From CAYQTL01 sp964420405 (GTDB lineage Bacteria > Acidobacteriota > Thermoanaerobaculia > Thermoanaerobaculales > Sulfomarinibacteraceae): DNA of 64,000 nt. The translations under genes and the position numbers were made by a program. Every line of letters begins with the position of its first letter. The first letter of the stretch is position 1. The stretch is from contig CAYQTL010000002.1 of NCBI GenBank assembly GCA_964420405.1, positions 62,001 to 126,000 of the forward strand. The letters run 5' to 3'. This document shows positions 41,674 through 49,885 of the stretch, piece after piece. The notes beneath the pieces are model-generated. The model made no database searches. It worked only from the letters and a program-made list of their open reading frames with translations, and was not told where the DNA came from.

Positions 41674-44600
41674 ATGACGACGACACCACCGGTCCCGAAC
41701 CCGGCCGATCCGGACCTCGACCACCTCCGTGACTGCCCTCCTGCCGAGGCCGCAGCCGAGCTGGAGCGCGACCTCGCCGCGGCCGGGGCCCCTGCTGCCG
41801 CGTCGGACCGCGCCGCGGTCGAGCTCCTCGTCGACCGGCGCGCGGGCGACCCGATCCTCGAGCATCTCGGAACCGGTTTCCTCGGCGACCTCTTCGACCG
41901 GATCGCGAACCGGCTCGACGGCCCGGAGCCCGATCCCGACGACGTCCGGGCGGCCCGAGCCGCGCTCGACGTCGTGCGCCGGCCGCAGGTGCTCCGCCGG
42001 GCGGCCGTGGACGACGTCGACCGCTGGTCCGGTCGGATGCTCCGCCTGGTGGAGGGCGCCCGCTTCACCTTCCCCAGGCTGTTCGCGCAGCGCCGGGCCG
42101 GCTCCGGCTCGCGCCCGCTGTTCCTCCTCCCGAAGGACGGCCGCCACCGCAGCGTCAGCTGGCACCAGGTCGGGGGGCGGATCGACCTGATCGCCCGCGG
42201 CCTGCTGTCGGTCACCGACGGCGGTCGGGAGCGCGTCGCCGTGCTGTCGCACAACCGGCTCGAGATGGCGCTGGTCGACCTCGCCTGCCTCGCGTCGGGA
42301 ATCGTCGACGTGCTCGTGCCGGCCACCTCGAGTGAGGCCGACGTCGCCTACATCCTGCGCCACAGCGGCGCGCGAGCCGCGGTGGTCTCCGACGGCGAGC
42401 AGCTGGCCAAGATCCTGCGCGTGCGGGAGCAGGCGCCGCGGCTGGAGACCGTCGTCGCGATGGACCCGGCCGCCGCCGAGCGCCGCGGCGTGATCGCCCT
42501 CGACGAGCTCCTCGCGCGCCCGGGCGCGGCCTCCGACAGGGACCTCGAGGGGGCTCGCGAGCGGGTCGGCATCGACGACCTGGCGACCGTGATGTACACC
42601 TCGGGGACGACCGGCACGCCGAAGGGGATCTGCTTCTCCCACCGCAACATCGTGTTCAAGCGCTTCGCGCGGGCTCTGGCCCTGCCCGAGATCGGCGAGG
42701 ACGATCGGTTCCTGTGCTACCTGCCGCTCTTCCACACCTTCGGCCGGTTCCTCGAGATGACCGGCTGCGTCTTCTGGGGCGCGACCTACTGCTTCGCCGA
42801 GAGCCCGGCGGCCGAGACCCTGTCGCGCCAGATGCGGCAGCTCGAGCCGTCGGTCTTCATCAGCATCCCGCTCAAGTGGATGCAGCTCTACGACCTGGTC
42901 CGGGCCGAGGTCGACGTGGAGACCGCCCCCGACGACGCGGTGGAGGCGGCCCTTCGCGCCGTCGTCGGTCCGAGGCTGCGGTGGGGCCTGTCCGCCGCCG
43001 GCTACCTCGACCCCGACATCTTCCGGTTCTTCCAGCGCTACGGCGTCGAGCTGATGAGCGGGTTCGGCATGACCGAGGCCACCGGGGGCATCACCATGAC
43101 GCCGCCCGGCCGCTACCGGGAGGACTCCCTCGGGATGCCGCTGCCCGGCATCGAGGCCCGGCTCGCCGGGGACGGCGAGCTGCTGGTGCGCGGGCCATAC
43201 GTGATGACCGGCTACCTCGACCCCCCCGACGGCGAGCGCTCGTTCGACGACGACGGCTGGTTCCACACCGGCGACCTGATGGAGCAGGACGCCGAGGGCG
43301 CGTTCCGGATCGTCGACCGCAAGAAGGAGATCTACAAGAACGTCAAGGGACAGACCATCGCCCCCCAGAAGATCGAGAACCTGTTCCGCGACTTCGAGTC
43401 GGTCGGCCGGATCTTCCTGGTCGGAGACCACCGGCCGTACAACACCGCCCTGATCTGGCCCAACCGGGAGTTCGAGGAGCTCGACCTGTCGCGTCTCCCG
43501 CCCGACGAGCTCAAGGCCCACTTCCGTTCGCTGGTGGTCAGCGCCAACGCGTTCCTGGCGCCGTACGAGCGGATCGTCGACTTCGCGGTCGTCGACCGCG
43601 ACCTCGAGGCGGCGCGCGACGAGCTCACCGCCAAAGGCACCGTCCGGCGCCGGGTGGTCGAGCGGAGCTTCGCCGACGAGATTCGGCTCCTGTACCGTCG
43701 CACCACCCTCGCGGTCGGCGGGGCCGAGGTGACGGTGCCCAACTGGCTGTTCCAGGCCCTCGGCATCACCACCCAGGAGCTCGAGGTGCACGGCGACCGC
43801 CTGCGGCTCGCGTCGCTCGGCACCGAGCTGCAGGTCCGGCGCGAGCGCGACGACGAGATCCGGGTGGGGTCGGTGTGCTACCGCCACCGGCGGGCCGCGG
43901 TCGACCTCGGCGACCTCATGGGCACCCCCCGGCTGTGGATCGGCAACGAGGCGCTGGTGGACTTCGCGCCCCTCGCCCACCATCAGCGGGACCGGCGCCG
44001 CCGCCGCTCCGAGCAGCTCGAGTGGGTCGGCCGGACGGCGCCGTACCGGCCCGCTCCCGGCGACCGCAAGGAGGTCGAGGAGCTGCTCCTGAAGCGGGAG
44101 CCGGACCTCGCCGACCTGCACCGCGCGGCCCTCATGCTGGCGGCGACCGAGCACGACGACGCGATCCTCGCCGTGCGGGCACTCGAGCACCTGCTGTCGG
44201 TGGTCGAGGGGGAGCCGGCCGACCACGCTCTCAGGATCCTCCGTCGCGCCCCGGGGAACACCCTGGCCCAGGTCTCGCGGCGCGCGTTCCAGGTGCTCGC
44301 CCTCGCCGAGCGGCCGAGCCACGCCCGCCGCACCATCGCGAGGTACCTCGACGGGGTCGAGGCGCTGCTCGACGCCGAAACCCGAGCGGTGCTGGTGGAA
44401 CGGGGCCTCTCCCCCGCGACGCTCGAGGCGCTGGTCGCCGAGACCGAGGCCCGGTGCCGGGACCTTCCACCTGGTGCCCGCCTTTCCGAGACGACCACCG
44501 CGCTGCTGGAGTTCCTCGCCGACTACGGCGCCGTCCATCCCTCCACCTACCGGCCGCTGCGGACCTTCGTCACGCGGCTCGCGACCGGCGCGTCGGACGC

Positions 44601-46434
44601 GCGCGTACGACAGCTCGCGGTCGAGGCACGAACCCGGCTGGAGAACGGATTCCGCGCCTGGATCGGGGGCCCGTCCCGGATCGCGGTCGATCCCGAGACC
44701 GGGCTCGAGTACCGCTGGGACGACGTCGTCACGTTCGCCGACGACGTCGACGACGACGCCCGCCGGCGGCTCCTCGCCGCCTTCACCTCGACGCCGATCC
44801 TTCGCGAGGGGGTGTTCCTGTTCTCCGGCGGGCCGGTGGTCCGGCTGGACGACATCCTCCCCCAGGGCGTCTGGATCCGGCTGCTGGGGACCGATCACGG
44901 CAAGTCGGTCTACCGCGTCGCCGTCAAGACGCGCCAACGCGAGCAGTACGACCTCGCGGTCAACCTCAACCGCACCCTGTCGCCCGACGAGATCCGCGAG
45001 GAGATCGACTGGCTGGTGGTGTGCAGCGACGCGCGCCAGGGCCCGCCGCTGGTGGAGGAGTTCGGCGGCTACTGGCCCGAGCACGGTCTGTGGACCGAGG
45101 AGTTCATCGCCGGCGAACCCCTCGACCGGGCGTTGCGGCGCCTGTCCCGGCGCGCCCAGGACCGCGAGCGTTACACCGGCATCTGGCCGTTCGCCGCCTG
45201 GAGCGCACTGTCGGCCTACGTGGACTTTTGGGACCGGACCGGGCGTCGGCTGGTGATCGCCGACCCGACCGCCGGCAACGTGGTGGTGCCGATGCACGAC
45301 TACCACACCGGCGCCCGTCTGGTCTCGGTGGCGCTGCGCTCGCCCTTCCGGTCGACCTGGCAGCTCCTCTGCTCGTTGCGGGACACGTTCCTGGCCGGGG
45401 TCGAGGCCGAGCATCCCGACCTGGAGGGCGTCGTCGGCTGGGACGTCGTCGCCTCGTCCGTGCTCGAGGTCGTCGGCGAGGAGGAGGGCCTGCAGCTGAT
45501 CCGGACCGCCGCCGGCGACGCGCGGGAGGCCGGCGAGGCGGACGCCGCCGGCCGGCTCGCCGCGTTCGCCGAGGCCGTGGAGGGACGGGGCTTCCTCCCC
45601 CGACGCCTGTTCTTCGCCGCCAAACGGTACCGCCGGTGGCGGCGGCTCGCGAGCGACGCCACCCTCGACGCCTGCGCGCGGACGCTGCACGAGGTGTACC
45701 GGACCTACGGTCTCGACGAGCTGGTGGCCGTCTATCCCGAGGCCCGCGCCCGGTTCTTCCGCGAGACCGTCTTCCGCGACGCCGGGCCGCCGCTGGCGGA
45801 CGGGCTCGAGGAGATCATCGGCCGCCTCCGGCGGCGGGAGATCAACCCCGACGAGCTCGGAGCGGCCGTCGCCGACCTGCGGGCCCACCTGCGCCCCGGA
45901 CCCGAGGACGACTACTTCCTCGCACGCCTGTCGTTCCCCTACCTCCGCCCGGAGGACGAGGCGGCCTACGTCGAGGCCGAGGCCGGCGGCACGCCCCAGA
46001 GCGAGATGGTGGTCACCTACGACGACCGCGAGGGACGCGCCTACCGGATCCGCCACGCCCTGAGTCCGAAGGAGGTCGCCCGGCTGCACCGGCTGTTCCT
46101 GGCCGCCAAGCTCCCGGTCCAGTTCCGCCCCGAGCACCGGTTCCTCGTGGCCCTCACCGACCGGGGCCACGTCATCGGCGGTCTGTTCTACGAGGTCCAG
46201 CCCGACAGCCACGCGGCCCACATGGACAAGGTCGTGGTGGCCGAGGCGTTCCAGGGTCAGGGTATCGCCGGGGCGCTGCTGGAGGAGCTCGCGAATCGGC
46301 TGCGCTCCGCCGGATTCCGGTCGCTGACGACAGGGTTCTTCCGGCCCCAGTTCTTCTACCGCTACGGCTTCACGGTCGAGCGCCGCTACGCCGGGCTCGT
46401 ACGGTCCCTCACCGGGGACGAGCCCGAGGGGTAG
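41674..46434 (+). CDS. Acyl-AMP ligase / kinase-like / GNAT fusion protein
   Basis: The 1586-residue cytoplasmic protein has four parts. Residues about 150-670 are an ANL-family acyl-activating enzyme related to long-chain fatty acyl-CoA synthetases: P-loop TSGTTGTPKG, LFHTFGRF, SGFGMTEATGG, WFHTGDLMEQD, VDRKKEIYKNVKGQTIAP, and an end AKGTVRRR. A helical stretch (about 800-1000) follows. Residues about 1070-1230 resemble a kinase fold: YRVAVKT near a lysine, an EEFIAGEPLDRAL hinge, and VIADPTAGNVVV, which is like the catalytic loop of kinases or aminoglycoside phosphotransferases. The last 150 residues are a GNAT acyltransferase (VVAEAFQGQGIAGALLEEL, then FFRPQFFYRYGF). Activation and transfer of an acyl group are likely; the acceptor is unknown. 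Confidence 0.85.
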   Translation: MTTTPPVPNPADPDLDHLRDCPPAEAAAELERDLAAAGAPAAASDRAAVELLVDRRAGDPILEHLGTGFLGDLFDRIANRLDGPEPDPDDVRAARAALDVVRRPQVLRRAAVDDVDRWSGRMLRLVEGARFTFPRLFAQRRAGSGSRPLFLLPKDGRHRSVSWHQVGGRIDLIARGLLSVTDGGRERVAVLSHNRLEMALVDLACLASGIVDVLVPATSSEADVAYILRHSGARAAVVSDGEQLAKILRVREQAPRLETVVAMDPAAAERRGVIALDELLARPGAASDRDLEGARERVGIDDLATVMYTSGTTGTPKGICFSHRNIVFKRFARALALPEIGEDDRFLCYLPLFHTFGRFLEMTGCVFWGATYCFAESPAAETLSRQMRQLEPSVFISIPLKWMQLYDLVRAEVDVETAPDDAVEAALRAVVGPRLRWGLSAAGYLDPDIFRFFQRYGVELMSGFGMTEATGGITMTPPGRYREDSLGMPLPGIEARLAGDGELLVRGPYVMTGYLDPPDGERSFDDDGWFHTGDLMEQDAEGAFRIVDRKKEIYKNVKGQTIAPQKIENLFRDFESVGRIFLVGDHRPYNTALIWPNREFEELDLSRLPPDELKAHFRSLVVSANAFLAPYERIVDFAVVDRDLEAARDELTAKGTVRRRVVERSFADEIRLLYRRTTLAVGGAEVTVPNWLFQALGITTQELEVHGDRLRLASLGTELQVRRERDDEIRVGSVCYRHRRAAVDLGDLMGTPRLWIGNEALVDFAPLAHHQRDRRRRRSEQLEWVGRTAPYRPAPGDRKEVEELLLKREPDLADLHRAALMLAATEHDDAILAVRALEHLLSVVEGEPADHALRILRRAPGNTLAQVSRRAFQVLALAERPSHARRTIARYLDGVEALLDAETRAVLVERGLSPATLEALVAETEARCRDLPPGARLSETTTALLEFLADYGAVHPSTYRPLRTFVTRLATGASDARVRQLAVEARTRLENGFRAWIGGPSRIAVDPETGLEYRWDDVVTFADDVDDDARRRLLAAFTSTPILREGVFLFSGGPVVRLDDILPQGVWIRLLGTDHGKSVYRVAVKTRQREQYDLAVNLNRTLSPDEIREEIDWLVVCSDARQGPPLVEEFGGYWPEHGLWTEEFIAGEPLDRALRRLSRRAQDRERYTGIWPFAAWSALSAYVDFWDRTGRRLVIADPTAGNVVVPMHDYHTGARLVSVALRSPFRSTWQLLCSLRDTFLAGVEAEHPDLEGVVGWDVVASSVLEVVGEEEGLQLIRTAAGDAREAGEADAAGRLAAFAEAVEGRGFLPRRLFFAAKRYRRWRRLASDATLDACARTLHEVYRTYGLDELVAVYPEARARFFRETVFRDAGPPLADGLEEIIGRLRRREINPDELGAAVADLRAHLRPGPEDDYFLARLSFPYLRPEDEAAYVEAEAGGTPQSEMVVTYDDREGRAYRIRHALSPKEVARLHRLFLAAKLPVQFRPEHRFLVALTDRGHVIGGLFYEVQPDSHAAHMDKVVVAEAFQGQGIAGALLEELANRLRSAGFRSLTTGFFRPQFFYRYGFTVERRYAGLVRSLTGDEPEG

Positions 46435-46466
46435 GTCGTCCGCAGGGCGCGCCCGCGGCGACGACC
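46434..46466. terminator. Hairpin at the end of the fusion gene
   Basis: GGTCGTC (46434-46440) and GACGACC (46460-46466) form a perfect 7-bp stem around CGC...GCG and a GGGCGCGCCC palindrome, starting on the last base of the stop codon. It lies between convergent genes. No T-run follows. Confidence 0.45.
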
Positions 46467-46507
46467 CGCCACGGAGAGGCGGCCCGCCCCGCGAACGGTC
46501 GCCTGGC

Positions 46508-49500
46508 TCACCGGTACCCGAAGAGCATCGTGTACACGATCAGGAAGATCAGCGTCATGCCGACGCCGAGGGCGGTGAAGCCGAAGACCCTGGACCACCT
46601 CTCGATCTTCGGTGACGCCGGGCCCACGATCCGCGCGGCGCGGGCCTCCTCGTCGGCCTGCTCGACGAGCTCCCGGTACTCGTCGGGCTTGTCGTGGCGC
46701 AGCTCGTCCAGCGACACCCGGCCGGTGAAGATCACCGGGTCCATCGGGAACTTGTCCGGCCGGAAGTGGGTGTTGAAGAAGTGGATCGTGAAGATGAAGC
46801 CGACCGCCAGCAACGCCTCGTCCGAGTGGATGATGGTGGCGACGTTGATCGCCCACCCCGGCAGCACGCGGGTGAACGCCTCCGGGAACCACAGCAGCAG
46901 TCCGGTCGAGCCGATCACGAACACCCCCCAGAACACCGCGAAGTAGTCGAACTTCTCCCAGTAGGTGAAGCGGCCGTAGCGGGGGCGCGGACCGAGCCCG
47001 AGGAACCACCTCGCGCTCTGCCAGAACTCCTTCACGTCCCTGAGGTTGAACATCAGGGAGTTGGGCCCGAAGATGAAGCCGATCCAGCCGGTGCCGGCGG
47101 CGGCCTTGGCCCGGAAGAGGTCGCGGATGTGGTAGGCGAACAGCGCCATCAGCGCCACCGCCCCGACCCGGTGCAGCAGGCCCATGGTGTCGTAGCCGCC
47201 GAGGACCCGCGACAGCAGCTGCGCCCAGCCCATGTAGGAGAACTTCAGCGCCATCCCGGTCAGGGCCAGGATGAAGAAGCTGAGCAGCATCACCAGGTGC
47301 ATGATCCGCTGCTTGCGGGTGAAGCGCAGGTAGAACCGCTGCTCGCCGGCGGCTGAGGCGCCCTTCAGGGGACGCCAGAGCTCACGGGTCCGCCACAGCC
47401 GGAACAGCCACAGGAAGGTGTGCAGCAGGAAGAACGTCAGGGTGCCCACCAGGAGGGCGGTCATGAACACGTAGGACCAGTAGAGGTAGGGGTACCGCTC
47501 GGGGTCGTGGTGGGTCGCGTGGCTCAGGTAGCCGGCGAACTGGAGGTGGGCCCGCGGATGGCACTGGCCGCAGGTGTCCACCACGTGCCTCGTGCTCAAC
47601 CGGGACTCGGGATCGGTGGTCGGCAGGATGTCGTGGGTGCCGTGACAGTCGTAGCACTTGGCGGCGCCCTCGGAGCCGAGCTGCGTGACCTTGCCGTGGT
47701 GGGTCTCGAAGAACGTCTCCGCGTACGGCTCGTGGCAGCGGCCGCACTGGTCCATCATCCGGAACCGGAAGCCGGCGGCGTCGATCCGGGTGATGGCGTG
47801 GGAGGTGTGGCAGTCCTCACAGGTGGGCAGCGGCTCGTTGGTGACGACGTTGTCGGGCCAGTGGACGCTGTCCTGGAACTCCTCCTGGATGCCCCGGTGG
47901 CACGTCCCGCAGGTGTCGGCGACGTTGGCGGGGTGCACCGTCGAGTCCGGGTCGCCCGAGCCGAGCACGCGGTGCGCCGAGTGGCAGTCCACGCAGCTCG
48001 CGGACACCACCAGGCCGCTCTCCAGAAGCCCTCGCCCGTGGGTGCTCCGCAGGTAGCTGCCGACGATGTCCGGGATGTCGCTGTCGACCCGGCCGGCCGC
48101 CACGCCTCCCTCGCCGTGGCACGTGCCGCACAGCTCGGGGACGTTGCGTGCGTAGGTGGGCGAGGTGGGCACCCTGTGGCCCTGGGTGAGGTGGGCGTCA
48201 CCGTGACAGGTGCCACAGGTCGGCACGTCGTCGTCTCCGGCCACCGCGAGCTGCCCGTGGCGGCTCAGCTCGTGGTCGTGGACCTGCGCGGCGTGGCAGA
48301 TGCCGCAGTCGACCGGCTCGGAGATGGTCGCGCAGGCGCGGACCGGATGCTCGGGGCTGACGTCGGTGTGGCACTGGGCGCACGCCGTGCCGCCGTGCAT
48401 GGCGAGCGCGAACGCCTCCTCGTCCACGTACAGCGACACCGTGACGCCGTCCCGCCCGGCGGTCAGCTCCGGATCGCCGTGGCACTTGAGACAGTTGCGG
48501 TTGGCCGCACCCTCGACGGTCGCCGGCCGACGGCGGATCTTGTGGGGCTGGTGACACTCGACGCAGGACGGGACCTTGTGGGGCTCCTCCTCCCACAACC
48601 GCCCCTCGATCACCTTCCGGTGCACCTCCTCGATCCGCGCGTGGCACCGCATGCACGTCGCCGCCACGTTCGCCCGGTTGATGCTCGACTCGGGATGGTT
48701 GTGGTCGAGGATGTCGTGGGCGGTGTGGCACGAGGTGCACACCGCCGTCACCGTCAGCCCCTTCTCGAACAGCCCCACCCCGTGCACCGACATGGAGAAG
48801 TTCTCGAGGATGCGGTCCTGGGGGATGTCGTGCTGCAGCGAGACCTCGGAGCCCTCCCGGTGGCAGCGGCCGCACAGGGCCGGAATGTTCATGATCGCGG
48901 TCGGCGCCTGCGGGTCGGTGTGGGCGAGGATCGCGTGCTTGTCGTGGCAGGTCTCACAGCTCGGCGCGAGGGGATCACCCTCCAGGGCCGCCTTGCCGTG
49001 CAAGCTCCGACGGTGGGCGGCCGCCTCCGCCTCGTGGCAGGATCCGCAGGTCCCGAGCTGCTCGACGGGATCGGTCGGGGCGTGCACCGTATGCCCCGAG
49101 TGGCAGTCGACGCACGCCGCGCCAGGATCGCCGTCCTCGACCCCCGCGTGCGGGCTTCGCTCGAGCTCCCGCAGGGCCGAAGCGTGGCAGTCGGAGCACA
49201 GGCCGACCGAGCCTGCCGGGCTGGCGGGGGACGCGGGATCGCTCGCCGGGAGCACTCCGTGGGCGGTGTGGCAGCGCACACAGGGCGCCGCGGGTGAGCC
49301 CGTCACCGGCGGCCACCCCCCGTGCGGTCCCCCGGCGAGATCGGAGGCGGCGTCGTCGTGGCACATCGCGCAGTCGACCGGCTCGAGCTCGTCGCCGTGG
49401 GGCAGCTCGGCACCGTCGAGATCCATGTGACAGTCGATGCAGGAGAACCCGCCATGCACCGAGGCGTTGTAGGCGTCCGCGGAGACGAACATCGAGACCG

Positions 49501-49654
49501 CCACTCCGCCTCTCTCGCCCTCGAGGTCCGGATCGGAGTGGCACATCATGCAGTCCTCGGTGTCCTGCGCCGCCGCTCCGCTCGCGACCGCGAGCGCCAC
49601 GAGCACCGCGAGCCCCCCGCGCACGCGCCACGCGGCCCGACCGCTGCTGGTCAT
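46508..49654 (-). CDS. 23-haem cytochrome c fused to a cytochrome b domain
   Basis: This 1048-residue electron-transfer protein has a signal peptide (MTSSGRAAWRVRGGLAVLVALAVASGAAAQ) and then about 690 residues with 23 CxxCH haem c sites, from CMMCH near residue 35 to CGQCH. The C-terminal third has several membrane helices of the cytochrome b561/formate-dehydrogenase gamma type, with candidate haem b ligands in IMHLVMLLSFF, LLHRVGAVALMALFAYHI and IIHSDEALLAVGFIFTIHFF. The plan suggests quinol oxidation or reduction coupled to a long periplasmic haem wire. Terminal partner and direction are unknown. GGAGGAGG precedes the ATG at 49654. It is divergent from a NapC/NirT-like gene. Confidence 0.93.
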   Translation of the reverse strand: MTSSGRAAWRVRGGLAVLVALAVASGAAAQDTEDCMMCHSDPDLEGERGGVAVSMFVSADAYNASVHGGFSCIDCHMDLDGAELPHGDELEPVDCAMCHDDAASDLAGGPHGGWPPVTGSPAAPCVRCHTAHGVLPASDPASPASPAGSVGLCSDCHASALRELERSPHAGVEDGDPGAACVDCHSGHTVHAPTDPVEQLGTCGSCHEAEAAAHRRSLHGKAALEGDPLAPSCETCHDKHAILAHTDPQAPTAIMNIPALCGRCHREGSEVSLQHDIPQDRILENFSMSVHGVGLFEKGLTVTAVCTSCHTAHDILDHNHPESSINRANVAATCMRCHARIEEVHRKVIEGRLWEEEPHKVPSCVECHQPHKIRRRPATVEGAANRNCLKCHGDPELTAGRDGVTVSLYVDEEAFALAMHGGTACAQCHTDVSPEHPVRACATISEPVDCGICHAAQVHDHELSRHGQLAVAGDDDVPTCGTCHGDAHLTQGHRVPTSPTYARNVPELCGTCHGEGGVAAGRVDSDIPDIVGSYLRSTHGRGLLESGLVVSASCVDCHSAHRVLGSGDPDSTVHPANVADTCGTCHRGIQEEFQDSVHWPDNVVTNEPLPTCEDCHTSHAITRIDAAGFRFRMMDQCGRCHEPYAETFFETHHGKVTQLGSEGAAKCYDCHGTHDILPTTDPESRLSTRHVVDTCGQCHPRAHLQFAGYLSHATHHDPERYPYLYWSYVFMTALLVGTLTFFLLHTFLWLFRLWRTRELWRPLKGASAAGEQRFYLRFTRKQRIMHLVMLLSFFILALTGMALKFSYMGWAQLLSRVLGGYDTMGLLHRVGAVALMALFAYHIRDLFRAKAAAGTGWIGFIFGPNSLMFNLRDVKEFWQSARWFLGLGPRPRYGRFTYWEKFDYFAVFWGVFVIGSTGLLLWFPEAFTRVLPGWAINVATIIHSDEALLAVGFIFTIHFFNTHFRPDKFPMDPVIFTGRVSLDELRHDKPDEYRELVEQADEEARAARIVGPASPKIERWSRVFGFTALGVGMTLIFLIVYTMLFGYR

Positions 49655-49675
49655 CGCCCCCTCCTCCGGCGGATC

Positions 49676-49704
49676 ACTGTATCCACATGTGAAGAACATC
49701 GCAA
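49676..49704 (-). promoter_or_regulatory. Predicted promoter of the 23-haem cytochrome gene
   Basis: On the minus strand, TTGCGA (49699-49704), a 17-base spacer and TACAGT (49676-49681) precede the ATG by 21 bases. A near-palindrome, GTGAAGAACA (49689-49698) with TGTTCTTGAC (49733-49742, nine of ten matching), has one arm in the spacer and could be an operator. The rest of 49655-49885 holds the plus-strand leader. Confidence 0.5.
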
Positions 49705-49830
49705 GCCAGGACGCCCCATCGAAATTGAGACGTGTTCTTGACATTAACGCATGGACACGCGAACCGCCGTCCGCGCGATGGTATCCCACCCCCTCCGTCC
49801 GCCGCGTCCCGCCGTCGGCCGCACGACGAC

Positions 49831-49836
49831 GTATGA
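49831..49836 (+). promoter_or_regulatory. Predicted -10 box of the NapC/NirT-like gene
   Basis: TATGAT lies 49 bases before the ATG at 49886. No clear -35 is present at the normal distance. Confidence 0.4.
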
Positions 49837-49885
49837 TGGTTGAGCAACCGTTCGCGGTCGCCTCCGCCGAACGGGAAGGGCTACC

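Noticed and set aside
41560..46221. A 1553-codon minus-strand frame over the acyl-AMP ligase fusion
   Set aside because: It is a low-complexity shadow; the plus strand has ANL and GNAT motifs across its length.
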